NCBI GenBank assembly: GCA_017828935.1
Contig: JAGAUG010000004.1
Span: forward strand, 1-6,014
Reading direction: 5' to 3'
From: Oscillospiraceae bacterium
GTDB taxonomy: Bacteria; Bacillota; Clostridia; Oscillospirales; Ruminococcaceae
DNA: 6,014 nucleotides
This document shows, piece after piece, positions 1 through 5,151 of this stretch. Positions within the stretch are counted from its first letter, which is position 1. The number at the start of each line of letters is the position of its first letter. Both the position numbers and the translations under genes were made by a program. Below the pieces are notes generated by a model that did not search any database, was not told the origin of the DNA, and saw only the letters and a list, made by a program, of their open reading frames with translations.

Positions 1-1
1 A

Positions 2-844
2 AATAATAATAATTTTTCAACTGGCGCCGGTGACCAGGGTATGATGTTTGGGTTCGCTTGCGACGAAACACCTGAACTGATGCCACTTCCTATTGCGCTA
101 GCTCACAAACTCGCTTTTAGACTTTCTGAAGTTCGAAAAAATAAATTGCTTGAATATCTAAGACCTGACGGAAAAACTCAAGTTACTATTAAGTATATAA
201 ATAATAAGCCTGATCATATTGATACTATTGTTATTTCAGCTCAACACGACGAGAGTATCGATCAAAATATTTTATATAACGATATTTTAAATCATGTTAT
301 AAAACATACTGTTTTAGAATCTTTTTCAGAGTCTTTGTTAACAGACGAAACAAAATTTTTTGTTAACCCAACTGGAAGATTTGTTATCGGTGGGCCTCCA
401 GCTGACAGCGGCCTAACGGGACGAAAAATTATTGTTGATACATACGGCGGATATTCAAGACACGGCGGCGGTGCTTTCTCAGGAAAAGACCCAACAAAAG
501 TAGACAGATCTGCTGCTTATATGGCTAGATATATAGCTAAAAATATTGTTGCTTCAAGGCTAGCTCAAAAATGTGAAGTACAAATTTCTTACGCAATCGG
601 AGTAGCCAGCCCTGTTTCGGTTATGATAGATACTTTCGGAACTGGAAAAATATCGGACGAATTAATTTCAGATTTTGTAATTAAAAATTTTGATTTAAGA
701 CCTGAAGCTATTATAGCTCAATTAGATTTAAGAAAGCCTATTTATAAAAATACAGCTTCTTACGGACACTTTGGGCGTGAAAATATGAATTTCTCTTGGG
801 AAAAAACAGATAAAATAGACCTGTTTAAAAAACTTATAAAATAA
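2..844 (+). CDS. metK: S-adenosylmethionine synthase (methionine adenosyltransferase), 5'-truncated by window edge
   Basis: This cytosolic enzyme makes S-adenosylmethionine from ATP and methionine, releasing phosphate and pyrophosphate. The reading frame is open from base 2, so the ATG at 41 is an internal Met. About 280 codons are visible against a usual 380-400, so roughly the first 110 residues lie outside. Visible family motifs, in order: GAGDQG (codons 23-40), ETPELMPLPI, the ATKFF/NPTGRFVIGGP-type segment (here TKFFVNPTGRFVIGGP), GLTGRKIIVDTYGG, the glycine-rich loop HGGGAFSGKDP (about 461-493), DPTKVDRSAAY, ISYAIGVA, and the C-terminal GHFGRE and WEKTD. All are standard and no key residue looks lost. 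It is the first visible gene of a plus-strand cluster, with 44 bp to the next gene and no hairpin terminator between. The identification is by recognised conserved motifs and is secure. Confidence 0.98.
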   Translation, partial: NNNNFSTGAGDQGMMFGFACDETPELMPLPIALAHKLAFRLSEVRKNKLLEYLRPDGKTQVTIKYINNKPDHIDTIVISAQHDESIDQNILYNDILNHVIKHTVLESFSESLLTDETKFFVNPTGRFVIGGPPADSGLTGRKIIVDTYGGYSRHGGGAFSGKDPTKVDRSAAYMARYIAKNIVASRLAQKCEVQISYAIGVASPVSVMIDTFGTGKISDELISDFVIKNFDLRPEAIIAQLDLRKPIYKNTASYGHFGRENMNFSWEKTDKIDLFKKLIK

Positions 845-874
845 AATTTTTTTAAGTTAATATTAATTAGAGTT

Positions 875-879
875 AGGAG
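875..879 (+). promoter_or_regulatory. Ribosome binding site AGGAG deciding a TTG start
   Basis: AGGAG lies 9 nt before the TTG at 889. No ATG or GTG in this frame sits at a suitable distance, and the encoded protein begins at the usual point of the family, so this site supports TTG initiation. Confidence 0.75.
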
Positions 880-888
880 CTTTATTTA

Positions 889-1908
889 TTGAGAGTTATT
901 AAAGATCTAACAGATAAAAATTTAGATATTATTTCTAAAAAACTTATTGAAGGCGACGTCGTCGCCATCCCGACAGAAACTGTTTACGGCCTCGCAGCTA
1001 ACGCCCTTAACCCGAGCGCTGTTTCAAAAATTTTTAAAATAAAAGGCCGTCCAAGTGATAACCCATTGATAGTTCATATCTCTGGTCTGGATATGATAAA
1101 AAAATTTGCTATTGATGTTCCTGATATAGCTTATAAACTAGCTGAAAAATTTTGGCCTGGACCGCTTACTATTATTTTAAAAAAATCTAATATCGTCCCG
1201 GATATAACAACCGGCGGTCTTGGTAGCGTTGCGCTAAGAGCTCCAGCTCACGAGTCAGCTTTAAAAATTATTAGATCAACAAATCTTGGTCTTGCTGCTC
1301 CTTCGGCCAATATATCTGGAAAACCAAGTCCAACAACGGCTTCTCATTGTCAAAAAGATCTCGGCTCTAAAATAGATATTATTGTCGACGGTGGGCCATG
1401 TAATTTCGGAATCGAATCTACTGTTGTATCTTTATTAGATAAAACGCCTTGCTTACTTCGGCCGGGGGTTATAACACAAGACCAAATAAAAAAAATAACC
1501 GGTAAGCTCGAGATTTCTAAAAATATCTTAGAAAAATATACTTCAGAAGAAACCTTGATTTCTCCCGGGATGAAATATAAACACTACGCTCCAGACGCCG
1601 AAGTTATTTTAATAAAATCCAATTTAAATAATTTTATAAATTATATAAATAAAATACAAGATAAAAACTGCGCTGTTTTAATTTTTAAAGGCGAAGAAAA
1701 AAATATTAACAAGCCTTATTTTATATTGGGTTCCAAAGACGATTTTATCTCTCAAAGCCAAAATTTATTTAGAATCTTAAGAGAAATAGACGAGACAGAT
1801 TTTAAAAAAATTTATGTTAGGTGTCCTGAAATTTCCGGAGTTGGCCTCGCTGTTTATAACAGACTAATAAGAGCAGCTAATTTTAATATAATAAATATCG
1901 ATGATTAA
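889..1908 (+). CDS. sua5: Threonylcarbamoyl-AMP synthase, long Sua5 form (YrdC domain plus Sua5 domain)
   Basis: The enzyme makes threonylcarbamoyl-AMP from threonine, bicarbonate and ATP. This is the first step of the t6A37 modification of ANN-decoding tRNAs; TsaB/D/E normally transfer the group. The 339-residue length fits the two-domain Sua5 form rather than the short TsaC form. The YrdC domain covers about residues 8-195, with PTETVYGLAANA (28-39), KGRPSDNPLIVHI (52-64), LRAPAH (116-121), APSANISGKPSPT (137-149) and LRPGVI (190-195). The linker SPGMKYKHYAPD (225-236) is the hallmark leading into the C-terminal Sua5 domain, which ends in GVGLAVYNRLIRAA (317-330). It starts at TTG, with AGGAG 9 nt upstream. 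Its last 8 nt overlap the next gene, which suggests translational coupling. The symbol tsaC is also used for this function. Confidence 0.96.
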   Translation: MRVIKDLTDKNLDIISKKLIEGDVVAIPTETVYGLAANALNPSAVSKIFKIKGRPSDNPLIVHISGLDMIKKFAIDVPDIAYKLAEKFWPGPLTIILKKSNIVPDITTGGLGSVALRAPAHESALKIIRSTNLGLAAPSANISGKPSPTTASHCQKDLGSKIDIIVDGGPCNFGIESTVVSLLDKTPCLLRPGVITQDQIKKITGKLEISKNILEKYTSEETLISPGMKYKHYAPDAEVILIKSNLNNFINYINKIQDKNCAVLIFKGEEKNINKPYFILGSKDDFISQSQNLFRILREIDETDFKKIYVRCPEISGVGLAVYNRLIRAANFNIINIDD

Positions 1909-2530
1909 AAAAAATATTAATAATAATAAAATAATCGGTCTTACCGGTCCTTCAGGATCCGGAAAAACTGAAGTTACTAAGATTATTTCGAAGCTAAACC
2001 CAGAGATTTTAATAATTAACTTAGATAAAATTTCTCATGATTTATTAAAAAATAATTTAGAATTAAAAAATAAAATAATAAAAAATTTTTCGAATAAAAT
2101 ATTAGATAATAAAAATAATATAATTAATATAGATCGAAAAAAACTCGGCGAAATCGTTTTTAGTAATAAACAAAAATTAGATTTATTAAATAATATTATT
2201 TTTAGTTATATAATAAAAAAAGTTTTTGATATAATTAGTGTTTATAAAAATAAAATAATATTATTAGATGCTCCTACTTTGATTCAAAGCAAGTTATATA
2301 AAATCTGTAATAAAATAATTGTTGTTACAGCTGATAAAAAAATTAGATTAGAGCGGATTATAAATCGAGATAAAATTTTATTAGATCAAGCTATTTTTAG
2401 ATTAGATAACCAGCTCCCAGACAAAGAGTATTTTAAAATAGCTGATTTTGTTATTAATAATAATACTAATTTTTTTGAGCTAAAAAAAAATATTGTTATT
2501 ATATTAAAAAAATTATTAGAGGATTTTTAG
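1901..2530 (+). CDS. coaE: Dephospho-CoA kinase
   Basis: This enzyme catalyses the last step of coenzyme A synthesis, phosphorylating the ribose 3'-OH of dephospho-CoA with ATP in the cytosol. The 209 residues match the family length of about 200. Visible features: the P-loop GPSGSGKT (16-23), LDKISH (41-46, matching the usual DADxIAH), IDRKKLGEIVF (77-87), LLDAPTL (121-127, at the place of the usual D-[IV]-PLL), VVTADKKIRLERIINRD (141-157, lid/LID-like region), and a C-terminal ADFVINNN (181-188). The P-loop differs from the common GGIGSGKS. The gene is extremely rich in Asn, Ile and Lys with AT-rich codons, more so than metK and sua5. No Shine-Dalgarno site is visible. The start ATG overlaps the end of sua5 by 8 nt, so translation probably depends on coupling. 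The family assignment is by motif order and is good although the sequence is divergent. Confidence 0.9.
   Translation: MIKKNINNNKIIGLTGPSGSGKTEVTKIISKLNPEILIINLDKISHDLLKNNLELKNKIIKNFSNKILDNKNNIINIDRKKLGEIVFSNKQKLDLLNNIIFSYIIKKVFDIISVYKNKIILLDAPTLIQSKLYKICNKIIVVTADKKIRLERIINRDKILLDQAIFRLDNQLPDKEYFKIADFVINNNTNFFELKKNIVIILKKLLEDF
2518..2523 (+). promoter_or_regulatory. Ribosome binding site AGAGGA inside the end of coaE
   Basis: AGAGGA lies 7 nt before the ATG at 2531 and within the last codons of coaE. It supports that ATG as the start of the ttcA-like gene directly abutting the coaE stop codon. Confidence 0.7.
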
Positions 2531-3241
2531 ATGCAAAAAATATTGGGCTATATGAGAAAAGCCATAAATAACTATTCGATGATAAGCGACGGCGATAAGA
2601 TCGGTGTCGGTATAAGCGGCGGAAAAGATTCTTTGATTTTATTATTAGGACTTATTAGATTAAAAAAATTTATAAATATAAATTTCGAAATCGTTGGCTT
2701 GACTGCAGATTTGATGTTTGATAATAAACCGACAGACTTTATAGAAATAAAAAAAATTTGTGACGAGAATAATATAAAATATGTTATCGAAAAAACTAAT
2801 ATAGGACCTATTATATTTGATATAAGACAAGAAAAAAATCCGTGTAGTCTTTGTTCTAGGATGAGAAGAGGTGTATTACACGACCTGGCTAAAAGAGAGG
2901 GCTGTAATAAAATCGCTTTGGGACACAACAGCGACGATTGGTTAGAAACTTTTTTGATGAATTTATTTAACGAAGGACGTATCGGAACTTTCTTACCTGT
3001 TACATATTTGAGTATCAAAGATATTTATATGATAAGACCTTTGATCTTAACTCCAGAAAATATAATTAAAAATACGGCGAATAAATTAAATATTCCGATT
3101 GTTAAGAGTCGGTGTCCAGCAGACGGCCACTCAAAAAGAGAGTGGACTAAAAATTATTTATTAAAACTCGAAAAAGATATTCCTGATTTTAAGAAAAAAC
3201 TGATGAGCGCTGTTGTTAATTTCTATAAATCTAAAAAATAA
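2531..3241 (+). CDS. ttcA: TtcA-family tRNA 2-thiocytidine biosynthesis protein (PP-loop ATPase)
   Basis: Family members adenylate and thiolate C32 of certain tRNAs using ATP, a [4Fe-4S] cluster and a sulfur donor. The visible PP-loop is SGGKDS (residues 29-34). CSLCSRMRRG (105-114) supplies the Cys pair 105/108, GHNSDDWLETFLMNL (131-145) is the second ATP-site segment, and RCPADGHSKRE (194-204) supplies a third Cys at 195. These three Cys correspond to the cluster ligands of characterised TtcA. At 236 residues it is shorter than the E. coli protein (about 311) and lacks the zinc-finger ends of TtuA/CTU1 relatives, so TtcA is preferred, though the exact tRNA position modified is inferred. Start: ATG immediately after the coaE stop, with AGAGGA 7 nt upstream. 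Its stop codon lies inside the terminator hairpin. It is the last gene of the plus-strand cluster. Confidence 0.9.
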   Translation: MQKILGYMRKAINNYSMISDGDKIGVGISGGKDSLILLLGLIRLKKFININFEIVGLTADLMFDNKPTDFIEIKKICDENNIKYVIEKTNIGPIIFDIRQEKNPCSLCSRMRRGVLHDLAKREGCNKIALGHNSDDWLETFLMNLFNEGRIGTFLPVTYLSIKDIYMIRPLILTPENIIKNTANKLNIPIVKSRCPADGHSKREWTKNYLLKLEKDIPDFKKKLMSAVVNFYKSKK

Positions 3242-3272
3242 AGAGATAAGACAAGCTTATCTCTTTATTTTG
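3235..3272 (+). terminator. Intrinsic terminator, perfect 16-bp stem overlapping the ttcA stop codon
   Basis: The arms AAAATAAAGAGATAAG (3235-3250) and CTTATCTCTTTATTTT (3256-3271) are perfectly complementary around a 5-nt loop, ACAAG. The core has few G/C pairs but is long. The A/T flanks give a U-rich tail on either strand, so it may work in both directions. The TAA of ttcA (3239-3241) is inside the left arm. Confidence 0.85.
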
Positions 3273-3319
3273 GCTCTATAATAAATCTTGGGGTGTAGCA
3301 AGAATAGATCTTAAAAAAA
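3272..3319 (+). mobile_element. Solo left end of an ISL3-like element (48-bp relic)
   Basis: This segment starts GGCTCTATAATAAAT and its first 24 bases match the left end of the adjacent element (3320-3343) at 23 of 24 positions. Similarity continues, with one gap, through AGAATAGA. It begins on the base after the terminator arm and stops where the second copy begins. It looks like the remaining tip of one insertion sequence, interrupted or replaced by a second related copy. No transposase is left in it. Confidence 0.6.
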
Positions 3320-3386
3320 GGCTCTATAATAAATGTTGGGGTGCAAAAGAATAGAGCTCAACACACTCAACAATAAATTAACAAAA

Positions 3387-3465
3387 ATAGAGCATATTCA
3401 GTTCGAATCCTGCAAACATAGAAATTGTATAAGACTAAAGACAGGAGGAACATAATATGCTCTAT
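3387..3465 (+). repeat. Perfect 12-bp inverted repeat enclosing the transposase start codon
   Basis: ATAGAGCATATT (3387-3398) is the exact reverse complement of AATATGCTCTAT (3454-3465). The right arm includes the ATG at 3457-3459, and the Shine-Dalgarno site is in the 55-nt loop. A transcript entering from upstream could fold and hide the start codon. Confidence 0.7.
3443..3448 (+). promoter_or_regulatory. Strong ribosome binding site AGGAGG of the transposase remnant
   Basis: AGGAGG sits 8 nt before the ATG at 3457, the best Shine-Dalgarno match in the window. It shows that the short frame was a real gene start. Confidence 0.75.
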
Positions 3466-3558
3466 AATTATTTTACAGAAAAACTTTTAAACTTGCAAGG
3501 GGTTTTAATAAAAAATATCGAAAAAATTGAGAGGACTACCATAAAAGAGGCAGTATAG
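3457..3558 (+). pseudogene. ISL3-family transposase, N-terminal remnant (33 codons)
   Basis: Translation gives a 33-residue peptide starting MLYNYFTEKLLNLQG and ending KEAV before TAG. The LLNLQG-V-IKNIE pattern resembles the start of ISL3-family transposases, just ahead of their zinc-binding region. The zinc-finger cysteines and the DDE catalytic domain are absent. Residues after about position 26 no longer look like the family, so the join of the internal deletion is probably near 3535. The peptide has a strong ribosome site and could still be made, but no function is suggested. It is too short for a firm family call without a database search. Confidence 0.6.
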
Positions 3559-3574
3559 ATTCATATACTACCTC
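3547..3574 (+). terminator. Hairpin at the end of the transposase remnant, possible terminator
   Basis: GAGGCAGTATA (3547-3557) pairs with TATACTACCTC (3564-3574) at 10 of 11 positions around a 6-nt loop, with the TAG stop in the stem and loop junction. A-rich sequence rather than a U-run follows, so termination is uncertain. It may be the original 3' hairpin of the insertion sequence. Confidence 0.45.
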
Positions 3575-3642
3575 ATAAAAAACTATTTACAGGATTTTCT
3601 ACCAAAACTATTGACAAAGAACCGAAAATTAAAATTCTAATA

Positions 3643-3699
3643 AGCTTTTTTACTTGAGTTAAGAAAGCTAGGTGTCACCGGCGCCGGTGCGCCGGTGAC
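3643..3699 (+). other. Double-hairpin module of repeat unit 1
   Basis: The first hairpin, 3643-3652 with 3660-3669, has 10 pairs including one T-G wobble and a 7-nt loop. Four bases later a second hairpin, GTCACCGGCGC (3674-3684) with GCGCCGGTGAC (3689-3699), has 11 perfect pairs and the loop CGGT. The core also contains the 14-bp perfect palindrome CACCGGCGCCGGTG (3676-3689), so alternative pairings or a cruciform are possible. It may be an RNA structure or a weak terminator for either converging operon. Confidence 0.7.
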
Positions 3700-3716
3700 T
3701 AACTAAAATTCTAATA

Positions 3717-3773
3717 AGTTTTTTTACTTGAGTTAAGAAAGCTAGGTGTCACCGGCGCCGGTGCGCCGGTGAC
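3717..3773 (+). other. Double-hairpin module of repeat unit 2
   Basis: This is the same architecture as unit 1: an AT-rich stem 3717-3726 with 3734-3743, then the GC-rich stem 3748-3758 with 3763-3773. The single base change (T3719) turns a C-G pair into U-G on plus-strand RNA, but into A-C on the minus strand. Read on the minus strand, the GC stem lies about 47 nt after the transporter stop codon and is followed by no long U-run near it, so a terminator role is only possible. Confidence 0.65.
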
Positions 3774-3819
3774 TAACTAAAATTCTAGTAAGCTTTTTTT
3801 ACTTGAGTTTTTTAAAAAT

Positions 3820-5121
3820 CTAATTAATAAGATCTTGCTTAGAAACTTTGTTTTTTAATTTTTTATTAATTAAAGATATTACAGCGAGATTTGCGTAAAC
3901 ACCGCAAAAAGTCTCGATTTCTTCACAAAACATGTCCATTATGATCCAAATTATAATACAAATGTCTATCGGAAGTCCAAGAGGTGTTAACATGATCCCG
4001 AGCATCGACGCCGCAACAACAGAAGTAACGTTAGAGATCGAAATAGAATAAAACAAGGCTCCTAAAATCATTATAATTATATTATTAATATTAATATTTG
4101 AATCATACATAATAGACGCGTAAATAGCGATTATTAAAGATTGAACTATCGTACCAACAGGAAAAAGTAAAGTATTAATCGGAAGGATCGATTCAATAAT
4201 ATTTTTGTCTATTTTTAGTTTTGGAGCGTCTTCCATCGTTACTGTAATAGTCGCGATCCTAGATCCGGAGCCGATAGCTACAAATAAAGTTCTTTTTATA
4301 GCTCTAGAGTGTTCTTTAAAACTTTGTTTTGTTGATCTAGAAATAATAAAATAAGAAAATATAATTATAATAAATAATAAAACAAAAATTATTATCATCA
4401 AGTTGATCAACAAAGAAAATAATTTAACAGTTTCGCTATCTTCTAAAATTCTAGCAGTCGTCATAAAAACAGAAAACGGTAAGAATAATAAAATAATATT
4501 TAAAAAATCATATATAGCTTTATATACTCCTTCAAAGGCGTTAATAATTGGTCGAGATAAATTTGGATCTATTAAAGATAACATGACTCCAAATATAATA
4601 AAAAAAACAACGATTTGAATTATATGATCGTTAGCTATCGAATTAAAAATATTATTAGGAACTATATTTAATAAAAAACTTTGAAGAGAATATTCTTCTT
4701 CGTTAGAGATATTATTTGGGCTATAAAGCTGGAGTTCGTCAAAGTGTTCAGTAATATTTGTATTATTTTTTCGATCGCTTATTTTAATTAAAGTAACAGC
4801 CGTAGTATCATCAGGTTTAATAATATTTTTTAACTTAGAACAAGTAATAATTTCTAAACTAGAAACTAAAATTATCATAGCTAAAGATAATAATAATAAT
4901 AAACCGATAGCGCCTTTAAATTTTTGACTAAACAGCTTGCCTATATTAATAGTTATTGCGCAAATCATAATTGGTAGCGACGTCATAGTTAACAAAGAGA
5001 GATATATATTATCTATTGTTGTCAAAAACGGAACAATATTTTTAAAATACAGCCCAACAAAAACACCTAAGATCATACTAATTAAAATAGTTATCGGACT
5101 GGATAAAATCTTTTTTGTCAT
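3820..5121 (-). CDS. Divergent DAACS (SDF/glutamate-transporter fold) secondary transporter
   Basis: This inner-membrane protein has 433 residues, the usual family length. It is largely hydrophobic, with a polar stretch at about 98-145, and its order of segments matches the dicarboxylate/amino acid:cation symporter family. Visible family features: N-terminal SPITILISMILGVFVGL, the IVPNNIFNSIAND segment (153-165), HP1 region AIGSGSRIATITVTMEDAPKL (282-302, where classic members have a serine string and ATLPVT), LP-x(8)-GT (313-324) and a final DMFCEEIETF helix (396-405). By hand alignment the NMDGT sodium motif reads FPVGT, and the TM8 positions of the substrate Arg, Asn and Asp read Cys, Glu and Gly. 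Na+ coupling and acidic substrates should therefore not be assumed. Start ATG at 5121, with AGGAG (complement of 5133-5137) 11 nt upstream. It lies 30 bp after the binding-protein gene, so the two are probably one operon. The fold call is firm; the substrate is unknown. Confidence 0.85.
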   Translation of the reverse strand: MTKKILSSPITILISMILGVFVGLYFKNIVPFLTTIDNIYLSLLTMTSLPIMICAITINIGKLFSQKFKGAIGLLLLLSLAMIILVSSLEIITCSKLKNIIKPDDTTAVTLIKISDRKNNTNITEHFDELQLYSPNNISNEEEYSLQSFLLNIVPNNIFNSIANDHIIQIVVFFIIFGVMLSLIDPNLSRPIINAFEGVYKAIYDFLNIILLFLPFSVFMTTARILEDSETVKLFSLLINLMIIIFVLLFIIIIFSYFIISRSTKQSFKEHSRAIKRTLFVAIGSGSRIATITVTMEDAPKLKIDKNIIESILPINTLLFPVGTIVQSLIIAIYASIMYDSNININNIIIMILGALFYSISISNVTSVVAASMLGIMLTPLGLPIDICIIIWIIMDMFCEEIETFCGVYANLAVISLINKKLKNKVSKQDLIN

Positions 5122-5132
5122 AATTTAAATTT

Positions 5133-5137
5133 CTCCT
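5133..5137 (-). promoter_or_regulatory. Ribosome binding site of the transporter gene
   Basis: On the minus strand this reads AGGAG, 11 nt before the ATG at 5121, within the 30-bp gap after the binding-protein gene. Spacing is slightly long but it is the only candidate. Confidence 0.65.
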
Positions 5138-5151
5138 GTTTTCTTGCTAGT

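Larger units (their letters stand above)
3320..3623 (+). mobile_element. Internally deleted ISL3-family insertion sequence (MITE-like, about 304 bp)
   Basis: The left end 3320-3343 begins GGCTCTATAATAAATG. The right end 3600-3623, read on the minus strand, begins GGTTCTTTGTCAATAG. The two match at 14 of 24 positions, with GG at both tips as is usual for ISL3. Between them lie a short transposase N-terminus (3457-3558) and a hairpin (3547-3574). Intact ISL3 elements are above about 1.2 kb, so most of the transposase gene is missing. No matching 8-bp target duplication flanks it: TAAAAAAA lies on the left and GAAAATTA on the right. The ISL3 assignment rests on end form and on the remembered N-terminal pattern of these transposases, and the exact right boundary is inferred. 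Confidence 0.6.
3631..3813 (+). repeat. Tandem array of 74-bp units, two full plus one partial
   Basis: Unit 1 is 3631-3704 and unit 2 is 3705-3778. They differ at one base (C3645 versus T3719). A partial third copy runs from 3779 to about 3810, with one substitution and one extra T, and breaks off before the GC-rich part. Each full unit starts AAAATTCTAATAAG and holds a T-run, ACTTGAGTTAAG, then a GC-rich palindromic core. The left edge abuts the right end of the insertion sequence remnant, and the right edge abuts the stop codon of the minus-strand transporter gene. No spacers or coding frame are seen. Confidence 0.95.

Noticed and set aside
41..43. ATG as the start of metK
   Set aside because: The frame is open upstream and encodes GAGDQG just before it, a conserved internal motif, so this is an internal Met.
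845..888. Terminator or promoter between metK and sua5
   Set aside because: Only a 10-bp TTAATATTAA palindrome without G/C pairs and no convincing -35/-10 pair are present. Read-through into sua5 is the simpler view.
952..966. GGCGACG-T-CGTCGCC hyphenated palindrome in sua5
   Set aside because: It encodes the conserved GDVVAIP start of the YrdC domain, so coding constraint and chance explain it. A 1-nt centre is a poor RNA loop.
2572..3018. Minus-strand open frame of 148 codons
   Set aside because: It lies wholly inside ttcA on the opposite strand, has no family features and no ribosome site. It is a shadow of the real gene.
3401..3410. GTTCGAATCC, resembling a tRNA T-arm
   Set aside because: The flanking bases do not form a T-stem and no acceptor, D or anticodon arms surround it.
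3631..3813. CRISPR array or integron attC sites
   Set aside because: The repeats are directly tandem with no unique spacers, and there are no paired RYYYAAC/GTTRRRY core sites.
4403..4618. Plus-strand open frame of 71 codons
   Set aside because: It lies inside the transporter gene on the opposite strand and has low-complexity AT-driven composition.
4937..5128. Plus-strand open frame of 63 codons
   Set aside because: It is antisense to the transporter N-terminus. Its hydrophobic character mirrors the membrane helices and it has no ribosome site.
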